The notes under the pieces were generated by a model. The model worked only from the letters and a program-made list of their open reading frames with translations. It did not search any database and was not told where the DNA came from. DNA of 64,000 bases from Bactrocera neohumeralis (taxonomy: Eukaryota > Arthropoda > Insecta > Diptera > Tephritidae), in contig NC_065923.1 in the NCBI RefSeq assembly GCF_024586455.1, positions 45,516,264 to 45,580,263 on the forward strand, written 5' to 3'. A program made the position numbers and the translations under genes. Shown piece by piece: positions 48,585 to 59,439 of the stretch; position 1 is the first letter of the stretch, and each line of letters begins with the position of its first letter.

Positions 48585-49104
48585 CTTCTTCTTCTTAATT
48601 GGCCTAGACACCGCTTAAGCGATTATAGCCGAGTTAACAACAGCGCGCCAGTCGTTTCTTCTTTTCGCTACGTGGCGCCAATTGGATATTCCAAGCGAAG
48701 CCAGGTCCTTCTCCACTTGATCCTTCCAACGGAGTGGAGGTCTTCCTCTTCCTCTGCTTCCCCCGGCGGGTACTGCGTCGAATACTTTCAGAGCTGGAGT
48801 GTTTTCGTCCATCCGGACAAACATGACCTAGCCAGCGTAGCCGCTGTCTTTTAATTCGCTGAACTACATATGTCGATGTCGTCGTATATTTCGTACAGCT
48901 CATCGTTCCATCGAATGCGGTATTCGCCGTGGCTAACGCGCAAAGGACCATAAATCTTTCGCAGAACTTTTCTCTCGAAAACTCGCAACGTCGACTCATC
49001 CGTTGTTGACATCGTCCAAGCCTCTGCACCATATAGCAGGACGGGAATTATGAGTGACTTATAGAGTTTGGTTTTTGTTTGTCGAGAGAGGACTGTGCTT
49101 CTCA
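48585..49104 (-). mobile_element. 5'-truncated RTE-like LINE with 12-bp target duplication
   Basis: A 520-bp insertion on the minus strand, bounded by perfect ATTCCAAAAATT repeats at 48573-48584 and 49105-49116. It encodes the polymerase C-terminus: TVLSRQTKTKLYKSLIIPVL, LLYGAEAWTM, FERKVLRKIYGPL, then after frameshifts near 48855 and 48825 KRQRLRWLGHV and MDENTPALKVFDAVPAG, RGRPPLRWKDQVEKDLASLG, ending NDWRAVVNSAIIA. The 3' tail ends in (AAG)n, read as CTTCTTCTT on plus at 48585. Only the last part of the element inserted. Confidence 0.92.
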
Positions 49105-49116
49105 ATTCCAAAAATT

Positions 49117-52100
49117 AGGGTCTTGATAATTCATAAAAGGAAAACCGCTTTACATAAAACCAAGATGAAAAAAACAAAATCAATTATCCGGTTTTAAAAA
49201 CAAACTAACTCAAAAGGCGTTTTTATTACAATTTTTTCGAACGCTGGTTCTTATACCAAAAATATAGAAAAATTCAAGTTTTGAAGAAAATTGAAAAAGT
49301 AATTAGAATTTAAAAAATTAATGCCAGGAATTTGACAACTTTTGAGCTCAATTTCTGACAGAACTTGGTTTGTGCGCTACAAAGCGTACCACAAAACTTT
49401 ACTGGTAAATCAAGTTGAGTAAGAACGAAACAATGCAGTTGAAAATAAAGCAGGCAATAAACGAAAAATTCCTCCTTTACTTCTCACTTTGACTGGCTTC
49501 CAAACAATTGAGAGTTTGATTGCACGCCGGAGCAAAATTGTGTCTACCGAATGCAAAGAGGCCGTCAGCTAGGGCAGCCGATTGCTTGCTGACACGTACA
49601 AGTGAAAGAGCAAGCGCTCCTTGATACACATACGGGAAACCAAAGCAATACAAATACTTAAATGCGCACATACGCACGCACAGTAGTGTATAAAATACGG
49701 CCTACAAGTTTAACGAACGTTTCCCTTTTATGGGCGCTGGTATTAGTGCGCGCCCGTACGTGTGTCTATAAACCTGAATGAACCTCTGAAAGCATTTAAC
49801 GTCGTCGCCGATGTAGACAAAAACACAAAAAACAATAAATCTGCAAACAAAACCCAACCGAAAACTACAACAACAACAACTACAAAAGAATGGCGAGAAG
49901 GCGATAAGCAAGAAAATAAACACTTGCTAAATGTGCTGGAGACAGTGGAAAAGCAACTGCTGTGACCCGAATGAGTGCCTGCTGAGTGTGAATTTGGAGA
50001 GCTATGATTTGCTTGTGCTCCCGTTGAGTGTAAGGCGTTTTTTGTGCCAAACGAACAGCTTGTGGATACGTATGCAGCAGACTGTCTGTGTGTGCAAAAT
50101 GGTTGTCTGGCAAAGGTGTACGCTGCCTTTGTGATTTGGAAAATATCTACACACACATATACGTGTACTACATGCATGAACACATATGTATTGGTATGTA
50201 CAAGTATGTATGTGTGCATATAGCCTCAATCTGGAACGCTTTGCCTAAGCGATCGACAATGCACTGCAGCGTATTCACATTTTACAACGGTATATGGTCG
50301 AATTTGTCCTTTATCACTTATACACATACATACACGCATTTGGGTGCCTAAAAGTATGTATGTATATGCATAAATATATACACATGAAGATAGTATCGAA
50401 GCTTTGTTATGCGCTTTCAATCAAATCAACAACAAAAATCTGGCTTGACTGGCCGAGTAGGCAACAAGGAGTACACAAATTCGTATGCAAAAATAGACGA
50501 GTATGTGTGCCGTTGGATACGAACACATACATAGAATTTTATTGGTACATACGCACACACAGGTATAAGTAAGTTCGCTAAAGTGCTATTTTTAAAACAA
50601 ATTCTTGAAAAAAATATATTTAAACGCTTATTTTTAATTTCAATGCAGCATAAGACACGCCCAATTTCCATGAATAGCACCAATTGTTTTTTTTTTTCAA
50701 TTTTGCATTAACACATATTAATTTTTTTCTCAAAAGCTGCCAAGGCTTCGATTGCGAGTTAATATATGGGGTTTGCATAAATTTTTGTTCGATACGCCAG
50801 TTACTAAATTTCTGTTGAATCGCAAAATACATATATATTGAATGGTCACTTGTATTCAATTTTTTTTTTAATTCTCCTCACTAATCCATTTTCCACAAAA
50901 TAACACCAATTTTATTATAAATTTTCGACAGGTTTTCATCATAAGTACACTTTTAAACTAAATTTCAAATCAATGGTTTTGCACAGCGCATATATGTAGG
51001 CATATATGTAGCTATATAAACGGGTAGTTTAACACAAATTCCTTTACTTTTTTATTGCCGTAGTAGAAAATTTAACTAATTTGTATATTGTTGCTTTGAT
51101 TGCAATTAGAATTTTCCATATTTTTGCATTGTAAAATCAATTTTCATAGTAAAATCCAAAGTTTTTCCATGAAACTTTTTTCTTCACTTGATTCGAGCGC
51201 ACGACCAGCCGTTAGTGTGTAATACAAGCGAATATGCAAAGACCGACTGCCCCAGAACTTACATCACGAAGAAAATTCAGGGTGCGTCCAGCTGCTGCCG
51301 TAGCAGCAATAACGATGGTTGGCGAGCATATTCGTGTACCTAGTCGTATGCTGGTCGGCTCACAATATACTACGTTACAACAATAGCAACAAAGAGTAGG
51401 CAGTAAAGAGGAGCCAAAATTTCAAATGCCATACGGCAATATACTCGGTTATGTGTTTGCATAAGTGTGTATATGTGTAAGTCTCCTTACCGTAAAAAGC
51501 GTGCTCTCTCGCTTGCCTATACAACTCTTTATTTGTATTGGTGTCAGCGATTTTATCTCCTGGACTTTTGTTCGGCATATGAAATACCAGCTGAGTTGTT
51601 GAGATAACAACCGAATTGCCAACCATTTCAAATTTTTGAATTCAAACTGAGTTTAAAACTTTTTTACCGCTTAGACGCTTTATAAATCACGTTTAAATTA
51701 AACCTTTCTAAACTCATGTTTTTCTCATTTGTTAGAAAGTTCCCGTCTCATTGCTCAAATTTTGAATTTACACAGATGAGTTTTCTAGCAAGCACCTAAT
51801 TTTACAATCTAAGTTAAATACCCGCATCGATTCCCAGCATGCTTCGGAAACCGTTTCCTTTCTTACTCTTTACCTTCAACCAAATTTTTGCTGGAATATG
51901 TTTTGAACGCAACAAATACCTGCGGGTAGACGCCCTGCAATCATAAGATAGGGAGGAAAATTTTTTAAACGCCATTCCCTATTTCAGAATATTTGTTATA
52001 TTCAAAAAGACAATGAAATATCCCCTATTTGCAAATCGTTAAGGAATAATGGAAATAATAAAAAAAATAGATTTTCCGCCTAAATATTGGTTGAATGACC

Positions 52101-52156
52101 CGAATTTCTCCCGCTGAAGCGATCAAATTGAATTTTCAAGGAATATTCTTAGATAT
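49117..52156. other. Upstream sequence, no confirmed gene
   Basis: Contains CA/TATG microsatellite tracts (50130-50380). On the minus strand a consensus donor (GAT|GTAAGTTC) at 51262 follows a GC-rich stretch (51263-51340) with CAGCAGCTGG. This could be a non-coding leader exon of Rdl, but there is no proof. Open frames at 49477-50683 overlap on both strands. Confidence 0.35.
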
Positions 52157-52829
52157 ACAAGGTCCGTTCCAAAGTAAACTATTTGAATCTAGCGCCCCTG
52201 GTGGCGTCATCTATATGCCGACTGATGCGTTAGAATTCGCTATCTTTATCGCTTGTCAAGTGAGAATTTCATGACATTTCATGTTTGGAAGTGAAGTTAT
52301 TACGTTTGAAGTGTCAGTATGTTTGCATATCGGTGCGAAAATAAGCTTCGAACAACGAGCCAATATTCAATTTTGTTTTAAAATTTGTAAAACTTTTACC
52401 GCATTTTTACTGAACATTTTGTCTTACGAAAAATGTGTGTACGGTTTGTTCAGTACAAACTGACTGACGACCAAAAATTACTCAGAATTCATCATTCGAA
52501 AGACGATTATTTGACCAAAAATCACATTTTATCTATTAACCACCCCCCGTATTCACCTGATATGGCACCGCGCGACTTCTTCCTTTTCGGAAAAATGCAT
52601 TTGCCATGAAAATAAAGTGTTATGCAGACGTAAAGGCCATTCAAAAGGCTTGCACCGGCATACTGGCGGCCATACTGGCCATCGAGCTAAAACACTCGTT
52701 CGAGATGCTTTTGGACTTTCCGTATTGAAGCAGAAGAAGACTATTTTTAGTAAAATAAATTCATTTTGCCGAAAAGAAACCATTTGTTCTGTTTTTTTTA
52801 AGTCCTGTTCACATTGGAATGCACCTTGT
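52157..52829 (+). mobile_element. mariner element, internally deleted copy 2
   Basis: 673 bp with clear terminal inverted repeats: ACAAGGTCCGTTCCAAAG on the left and the inverse of ACAAGGTGCATTCCAATG on the right. Inside are ISFEQRANIQFCFKICKTFT (the start Met is lost), KLTDDQKLL, then the junction to LTKNHILSINH and PPVFT/YSPDMAPRDFFLFGKM (third Asp retained), and RACTGILA..ELKHSFEML. The helix-turn-helix core and first two Asp residues are deleted. It shares the HSK..LTKNHIL junction with the copy at 47271-48136. Confidence 0.88.
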
Positions 52830-53019
52830 GTATTTGTGTGTAATGATCGAAGGAATACAATTTTAAGAGTTATTTGGATTTATGTACCCTGAGCGAGGGA
52901 TAATATGTGTACCAGCAAAAAGTAAACATCAGAGACCGTATAAAGAATATAACAGATCAATTGGAAAGTTCTCGGCCTAACAAAGTAAAACTTTTTTTTG
53001 CAAAATTCGTTTCTTTTTC
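52830..53019. other. Spacer, nothing recognised
   Basis: Short AT-rich sequence between two mariner elements. Confidence 0.4.
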
Positions 53020-53720
53020 AAGCAACATAGTTTCCTTCAAGGTAGATATAGTACACTAATTAAGTATAGCGACTCTCCAACTTTTCGATACCCTTTTTGT
53101 AGTACGATTTGTCCTTTGCTTGAAAATAGGCCTTAGTTTCAGCATTTCCCTTTTCATTCGACCAGATTTCTTCCCAATGAACTTATTTTGAGATCTGAGA
53201 ACAAAAAATTGTTATTGGTTGTCAGATCTAGAGAACACGATTAACCCGAAATCAATTCGAAGTCCAATTCGGTCCACCGTTTTCACTGGCTTGTGACACA
53301 TTGCATTGTCTAGCTGCAGTACTTTATTTTTCTTCAAACCTTTTTCGGCGATTTCGCTGTTAATGATAGTTCCCTTTTCAAGGAGGTCAATAAAAACTAT
53401 TCCATGCACATCCCAAAATCAGACGCCATAATCTTGTCAGCCGATTGTTGCGTTTTCCACGCTTTAGAGCGCGTTCATCTGAGTGACTGTCGATTGGACT
53501 TCGAAGTGAAATGATGGAGCCATGTTTAATCCACTGTCACATATCGACGCAAAAAGTCGGGTTTATTACGCTTGAATACTGTGCCAAACACTGCTCCGAA
53601 TCATCACCACGATGTTTTTTGTACAAACGAAAGTTCGCGCGACAGCCACGTTCCACATACGCATATATTCGTAAAATATATCATGTACACGTTCAGGAAG
53701 CCAAACCTTAGCTGCAACAG
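53020..53720 (-). pseudogene. mellifera-type mariner pseudogene
   Basis: On the minus strand in order: a helix-turn-helix remnant (ERVHDIFYEYMRM, near 53700), DDSEQCLA, FKRNKPDFLRRYVTVD.TWLH (first catalytic Asp, with a stop replacing the next Glu, near 53530-53500), TQQSADKIMAS, MHGIVFIDLLEKGTIINSEI (53409-53350), KVLQLDNAMCHK (second Asp) and FVLRSQNKF. It ends with SYYKKGIEKLESRY and LEGNYV near 53050. Multiple frameshifts and stops; the segment with the third Asp is missing or shortened. Confidence 0.82.
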
Positions 53721-54649
53721 CACTTGTTTTATGGCCAACTTTTTCATTTGGCGAAACTTCTCCACGAAATACGGCATGGATTATTAACTAAAACAATCTT
53801 GCATACTCCAAAGAAATAAATATCCCATATAGCTGTCATACAAACTAACCGATCAGAATCAAATCCGTGTTTTTTAGGGAAGCCGCCATTTTGTCAAGAA
53901 TCAAATTTATGCCTAGTCCTTCAAAACCTATAGTATAATATGTGACAATTATATTTTTTTCTTGGTTTGAATTTAAGTTAATTTACAGCAGACAATTTGC
54001 CGCCTGTGATCTTTTTTCAAAGGTCCTCCTGTACATCGTCTAGAAGACAAGGCGAACCAAAAATTTTAAAACTGAATCACCGATTATTAAAGTACATGTA
54101 TTTTTGCAAATCATCATTTTTTATTTATTATACGCGCGAATATAACCACTAATGCACGATGATCTAATCATATACTTTTCTCAACTTTTTCCTTATTGTT
54201 TAGGCTTATATAGGCGAAGCTAAAACATGGTATTGAAGTATAAAAATATTATATATTGATAACGATGATGATAACCGTAAATAATGAAATTGAAATTAGC
54301 ACCAAAATAATAAATAATCAATCTAAAAACGCATTAGAATTAATGCTATTCAAAAACAAGACAAACGCTTACGAAGGAATGTTCTAATTGAAATTCTACT
54401 TCTAATTTTTCATAAAATCTTTTAATTAATTGGTATCAACCAATTACCAATATTTTTTGTATTGGCGCTATATTCTTTTCGGTGTTACTTTGTTCTACAA
54501 AAAACAGCAATTTGAATTTTGAAAACATATGATAGCAAGGACTTTTTTCTCCATAAATGCACTTTCATGTTAACTTTTATTGTATCTATCGCACTCATCA
54601 ACTACTCAAGATCTTATCTCAACTAAACTACAGACACGCTATTTATTTG
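53721..54649. other. Upstream sequence, no gene seen
   Basis: AT-rich, with short repeats; nothing recognised. Confidence 0.4.
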
Positions 54650-55260
54650 TTGTTAGCGCAGGTCTACGTAAAGAGAGCGGCCACAACAACTTGCTATGTG
54701 CACTCAAGGAACCGCTCGTTTACCAGCCAACTGAAAACTGAGTGCACAACACTAGAACCCAAAGAAAAGTGTGCTTCGTTATATACAGAGCTTATACGAG
54801 TATATTTATATTTCGTGACGATGTGCAACACTATACGCGCCATTATACGAGCGAAGGGTTGATAACAATCAAGAGTGGCTAGCCAAACGAAGGAGTCGAA
54901 GAAAAAGGATATTAAAAGCAGCCACACTGCCGATGACAGCGACAAACGATGGCCACTGCCATAGCGGCAGTTGGCGGTAGAGCTGAGAGAAGACAAGGCA
55001 TAACGGAAGCGACGATGAAGCTGCCTTGTGTGGACCAATTGTCGCGCTGCCAATCGGCTGTTTGGTTCGTGTGGACGCTCGGTCAGCCGGTCGTTAGGTC
55101 AGTTCGGTTTGTTTGAGCTAAGTGCAGAGCCATCTGTTTGACCTACCAACTCACTGCACGCCCGACTGACCAACTAACTAACGGTGGTTTCATTGTGTGC
55201 ACTGCGTACACATGTGGGAACCATTTTCCTCCGCTCAAACTCTTACACTTAACATAAATC
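54650..55260. promoter_or_regulatory. GC-richer island with initiator-like motifs on both strands
   Basis: Composition rises sharply relative to neighbours. The plus strand has GGTCAGTTCGG near 55097 and the minus strand has TTGGTCAGTCGGGCG near 55172-55158; both match the insect initiator TCAGTY. The minus-strand motif would point toward Rdl exon 1, 15.5 kb away. Open frames (54557-54862 plus, 54694-55053 minus) carry no known domain. Promoter activity is an inference only. Confidence 0.25.
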
Positions 55261-55749
55261 AGCAAAAATTGTCCACGTTACAACAATAGCAACAAAGGCA
55301 AATAATGAAAAGAAACGAATGGCAGGAAGTGTGGCAACAGCAAAGGCAACGACAATGGCGCTATTACTAGAGCGGTATATACATATATATTAGGGTGTCC
55401 GTTATTTGCCAAGTTCATTGTTCCTTGGCAAACAATCTCTGATGTTTCAGTTTTTGCCCTAAAAATAAGGATACTACCTAAGAAAGCCATTTATTTTCAA
55501 TTTAAACTGGACCTGAATCGTTTTAATTTCTCGATCAATTTTATATGGGATTTTTATATATTTTCTTATGCAAAATTTTTCACTGTACAAAAAAGATTTT
55601 ATTGATTTTTTTCATATAAACATTCCTTTAAAAGTTATACGCAGTCAGAGTTGTACATAAAATCTACTGTATTCTTATAGTATACCATGTTGAATGAGCA
55701 ACCGAGCAACCCAGAATGAGTAAATCACTCGTATGAATACTCAAATCAT
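55261..55749. other. Spacer, nothing recognised
   Basis: AT-rich. At 55391-55405 ATTAGGGTGTCCGTT resembles, in inverted form, GGACACCCTAAT at 58098-58109, so these may be the ends of an outer repeat. Confidence 0.35.
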
Positions 55750-56282
55750 TTAAGGGGCTATACCAGTGGGACACTTTTAAAAAAAATTTTTTTTTTGCTT
55801 TTCGATAGTTTATATTTCCAAATTTATACTGTGAAATCGGCAAGGTAGTATCTTAAATAGTTTTTGAATGAATATATAAGTGAAACTTTAAACGCGTTTT
55901 TCTCGAAACGACATTTTTCAAAATTGCTGACATTATAACTCAGCGAGAAATTGAGCGATCGACTTCAAATTAAAACTGGATATAGTTGAATACATTTGCT
56001 ATACAATAGACTACGATGTTTTTGATTGGTTGAAAATTGTCAATTTGGCATTAAAAAAACGACCATTTTTTACCTAAAAAAACGATTTTTTTTTTTCAAA
56101 ATTACGTTATTTTGTTAATTTTTGATATTTTCCAAAGATCGTATATCATTGTGTAGAAAATATATTTAAGTTTAATAAATATTTTGAATTTTTTTGTTTC
56201 AGCTACTCAATCGACCGGAATCATGCCAGCAGTTGAGGCACTTTTTTTTCGGCACTTCCGCAGACAGCACATAACTCTGTTA

Positions 56283-57880
56283 TCTATATAAATAAAAATG
56301 AATACCAAAAATGTATGTACGCGCATAACTCAATAACGTCTGGACCAATTTGGCCAATTCTTTTTCTTAAATGTTCGTTGAAGTTCAGAGATGGTTTTTA
56401 CGGCGAGAAAAATTCGAATAGTTTCCGGAAAACCCCTAAAAACAGCCCTTTTCTTTTCCCCATACAAACGTTACATATGTACATATGTATGTATGTATGT
56501 ACATATGTATATAAAAATGAATGTTTGTATGTTAGTAACACTAAGAGAACGGTTGAACCAATCGTGATGAAATTTTTAAAGTTTGTTTTTTGTGGATCGG
56601 GAAAGGTTTAGAAACAAATACCTCATACTTTTCATGAGGAGAAGTCGGAAAATTGGACAATTCCAAAAAGTAACATTTTCCGTACACATTTTTTTCAATT
56701 TTTGTTTGTTTTGTTTTTCAATATTTTGATTTGTAAATTATTTGAATCGTTCAATTGCGGTCGCTTGCTTTTTTATTCCGGCTATCCAAAGGAAAAATTA
56801 TTGAAAATTATTCAGTGAAAACTTTATGTGTGTTTCACACAATGTGATCAATTGCAGATTGAAATTTGTTGCGAAGCCACGAAGAGCTCGCCGTAATATC
56901 GGTCGGCGTTCTTTTTGCCATCAACGTATGGCAGCCCAAGGAAAGGCAAGAAGTACACCCAAAATGCGATGACATACGTGCGGAATTATGGATCGCGGTC
57001 AATCAGCTAGCGATCGTAACGATATCACAGCACGACTTATTAAACAATTGCTGCGATGTTTGATGGTCATTATCTTGAAGCAACCTATGGTATATATGGT
57101 GCTGTTAGATGCTGAATATTTTCGGTTGAGTAGCAAAAAAGAGGTTTGCCGCACGCACACATTCTTCTTTGGATGCGGATGGTGATTACACCAGATCAAA
57201 TTGATGAAATCATTTCAGCGGAAATTCCTGATTCAGAGATAGATCCAGAATTATACGAAGTGGTGAAAACCAATATGGTTCATGGACTTTGGGAACCTTA
57301 CAATCCCACATTGGTTTGTATGTCTGACAATAAATGCACGAAACACTACTGATGTGTTTTTCTTTCGGAAACGGAAATGGGAAATGATGGATATTCACTG
57401 TATCGGCGTCGCTCACCAGACGACAATGGCAGAACATTTAGCATTTAGAGGCGTGAATATCGACGTTAACAACACATCGAAGTTGACTACGCATGGATCG
57501 TACCATATTCGCCACTTTTGTCTAATTCACATTCAAAACTCATGTCAATGTTGAATATTGCAGATTGGTGAAATCGATCAAATACGTTTGCAAGTACGTC
57601 ACCAAAGAAAGCAACATAGCGGTTATTGGCCTTAAACGATATGAGATCAGCAGTATCAAATAAAGCGCAATAAAGCGCTTTGTAGGATATTTACTTTTAC
57701 AATTCATGAAAGTTTTCCGACACCAGAACAGAAATCAAAAAATTATGTTTATTAAGCTGCGCTACATTAAAAAATGTAGAAAAATCATAAATAAATCATT
57801 TTCGACACAATATAATTTCAACTTTTTTCCATTTCAAAACACATAATTTCACGCAGGACAACGGCTGCGGGGTTAGCTAG
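56283..57880 (+). mobile_element. Helitron with partial Rep domain, no helicase
   Basis: The 5' end TCTATATAAATAAAAATG follows an A; the 3' end is CTAG followed by T, the normal A^T insertion pattern of Helitrons. Seven bases before CTAG is a 5-bp stem hairpin (CGCAG at 57852-57856, CTGCG at 57865-57869). Inside, the Rep (Helitron_like_N) domain is readable: ITARLIKQLLRCLM, then RGLPHAHILLWMRM with the HUH motif (57141-57182), ITPDQIDEIISAEIPDSEID, VVKTNMVHG, KCTKHY, and later KYVTKESNIAVIGLK and IHESFPTPEQK. Frameshifts occur (one extra T near 56913, loss after WMRM). The Rep Tyr region and the whole helicase are absent, so it is non-autonomous. A second Helitron-like 5' end motif (ATAAAAATGAATGTT) lies at 56511. 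Confidence 0.88.
56870..57735 (+). pseudogene. Helitron Rep-like protein fragment
   Basis: The coding remnant within the Helitron. The HAH of RGLPHAHILLW is the metal-binding HUH motif of rolling-circle initiators. The following block matches the conserved SAEIPD..IDPELYEVV..NMVHG segment. The frame is shifted at least twice and the downstream catalytic Tyr pair is not found. It lies wholly within the TTAA element at 55750-58029. Confidence 0.82.
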
Positions 57881-58029
57881 TTTTTCAATATTTTTGTAAA
57901 AAAAATGTTTCTTATATAGCTAAAAATATACTTTATTACGTCCATAGAATGTCGAAACATTCAATCTAGTACTTTCTTTTAAAAAAAATCACGAAAATCG
58001 CCTAATTTTTCATGCGTCATGCCCCTTAA

Positions 58030-58854
58030 TGTATAACTTTAGGGTAAAAATTTATACTTAAAGGACATTTTTCAAAAAATTACTCACAATGGAAATAAGG
58101 ACACCCTAATATATAAATATATGTATGTATATGTACGAGTATATGCAGTTTGAATAAGATGTGTAGATGTAATGTAAGGCGGAGAAACCGTTAGCGACAT
58201 GAATAAAAAACAACAAAAATGCCCATAAAAGAGCTTCAACCACAGCAACAAATGGATATTTGCGCTTTTATGCATTTTCAACTTTACATCCACGGACATA
58301 CCGACATGCAGATATACATTCATATGTGTCCATGTACTCTTAATAAATATATATAGCATATATACATATATACTACATTGGTGACCTGCAAAGTGGCAGG
58401 ATTACCATGTTCTTGCCAACTGCTTTCCGCAGCAATTAAATTCGCCATTGAAGCATAAATGTGCAACGACAGCGAAATGCTCACGCACACGTTTGCACAA
58501 ACACAATGTCCTCCACTGTGAATTGTAGCCGCAAAGCTGCGAATTCCAAATAAATTTACTGGATTGCGTTTTCAATTAAATTAATTCGTTTATACATTCT
58601 TTAAGTAGCTGAACTGTAGCAGTTTTTGTTAGAAATCACGCATGCTTACTACAGTCGCACGTTTAGCTGTCTTAAAGCCACATGTTATACAAATATATAT
58701 ATAATGTATTTCTCAATCCAAAATTAGTAATTGCAAGTAATTATACTTATTATTATAAATATAAAGAGTGATACTTTTTTCAATAGCCCTTTTTGATTGA
58801 CCACGCGTGAGTCGTGCATAGCTGTTATGTTATTTCTGTTCAATATTATTTATC
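58030..58854. other. Upstream sequence, no gene seen
   Basis: AT-rich with TATG/CATA microsatellite at 58108-58135; nothing recognised. Confidence 0.4.
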
Positions 58855-59230
58855 ATTTCATCGAGGAAAGACTTATGTCTGAACAACGTTTACAAATCGT
58901 TCGACTTTATTAAGAAAATTCACGTTCTGTAAAGCATGTGTTTCACAGGCTTCGCTCAACTTATGGTCAACATTTTCGGCCTAATGAGCGTACTTTTCGC
59001 AACACCATCACCCATCTTGAGACCTATCATTCATTATTCGACCAAAAAGAACGCGATCAGCACGCAGTGAAGACAATATAACAGCCGGCTGAAACTGTAC
59101 AAGAAGACCGTGAAGAGCCGATTCGGCGGAGTTTCCAGCAACTCGGATTGAAGAACGACTTTGCTCATTTTACGTACATATCTTAAATTGGAAGAGTAAA
59201 AATACGGCTTTTGCAAGAACTGAAGTAATT
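58855..59230 (+). pseudogene. rosa-type (DD41D) transposase N-terminal fragment
   Basis: The plus strand reads MSEQRLQIVRLY, stop, ENSRSVKHVFHRLRSTYGQH, FRPNERTFRNTITHLE, then EDREEPIRRSFQQLGLKND and, after a shift, IGRVKIRLLQELK. This is the double helix-turn-helix DNA-binding part of the same transposase family as 12580-13330. It stops before the catalytic domain. Stops (TAA at 58912-58914, others) inactivate it. Confidence 0.8.
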
Positions 59231-59439
59231 GGTTCTAAACTTTTCAATTATACATTATCAATATTACGAAGATATTATAATTTTCGCACAGTAGGGTCAT
59301 TCTTCTTGGTCGGGATCCACAAAAGAAATTTGCATGGCTGCAAAACTCGTAATTAGTCCACTTTTCAAGAGCGTTCATATCAAATATCAGAACCAATGGT
59401 AATGAGGCTGGCTTTATACTTTGCTGAAATTTAAAATCA
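59231..59439. other. Spacer, nothing recognised
   Basis: A minus-strand open frame here overlaps the next repeat and has no known motif. Confidence 0.35.

Larger units (their letters stand above)
55750..58029 (+). mobile_element. TTAA-flanked MITE interrupted by a Helitron
   Basis: TTAA at 55750-55753 followed by GGGGCTATACCAG, and GCCCC followed by TTAA at 58026-58029. The motif ACTTTAAACGCGTTTTTCTC (55885-55904) is the one found in the elements at 38520 and 15313. The full span is 2280 bp; subtracting the 1598-bp Helitron leaves 682 bp, close to the 666 bp of the 38520 element. The terminal inverted repeats are short and diverged. Confidence 0.7.

Noticed and set aside
49743..50219. 158-codon minus-strand frame
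   Set aside because: Runs through CA/TATG microsatellite and Ser/Cys-rich translation; no domain, and the plus strand is similarly open.
54694..55053. 119-codon minus-strand frame in the GC-rich island
   Set aside because: No known domain or signal; the opposite strand is open over part of it.
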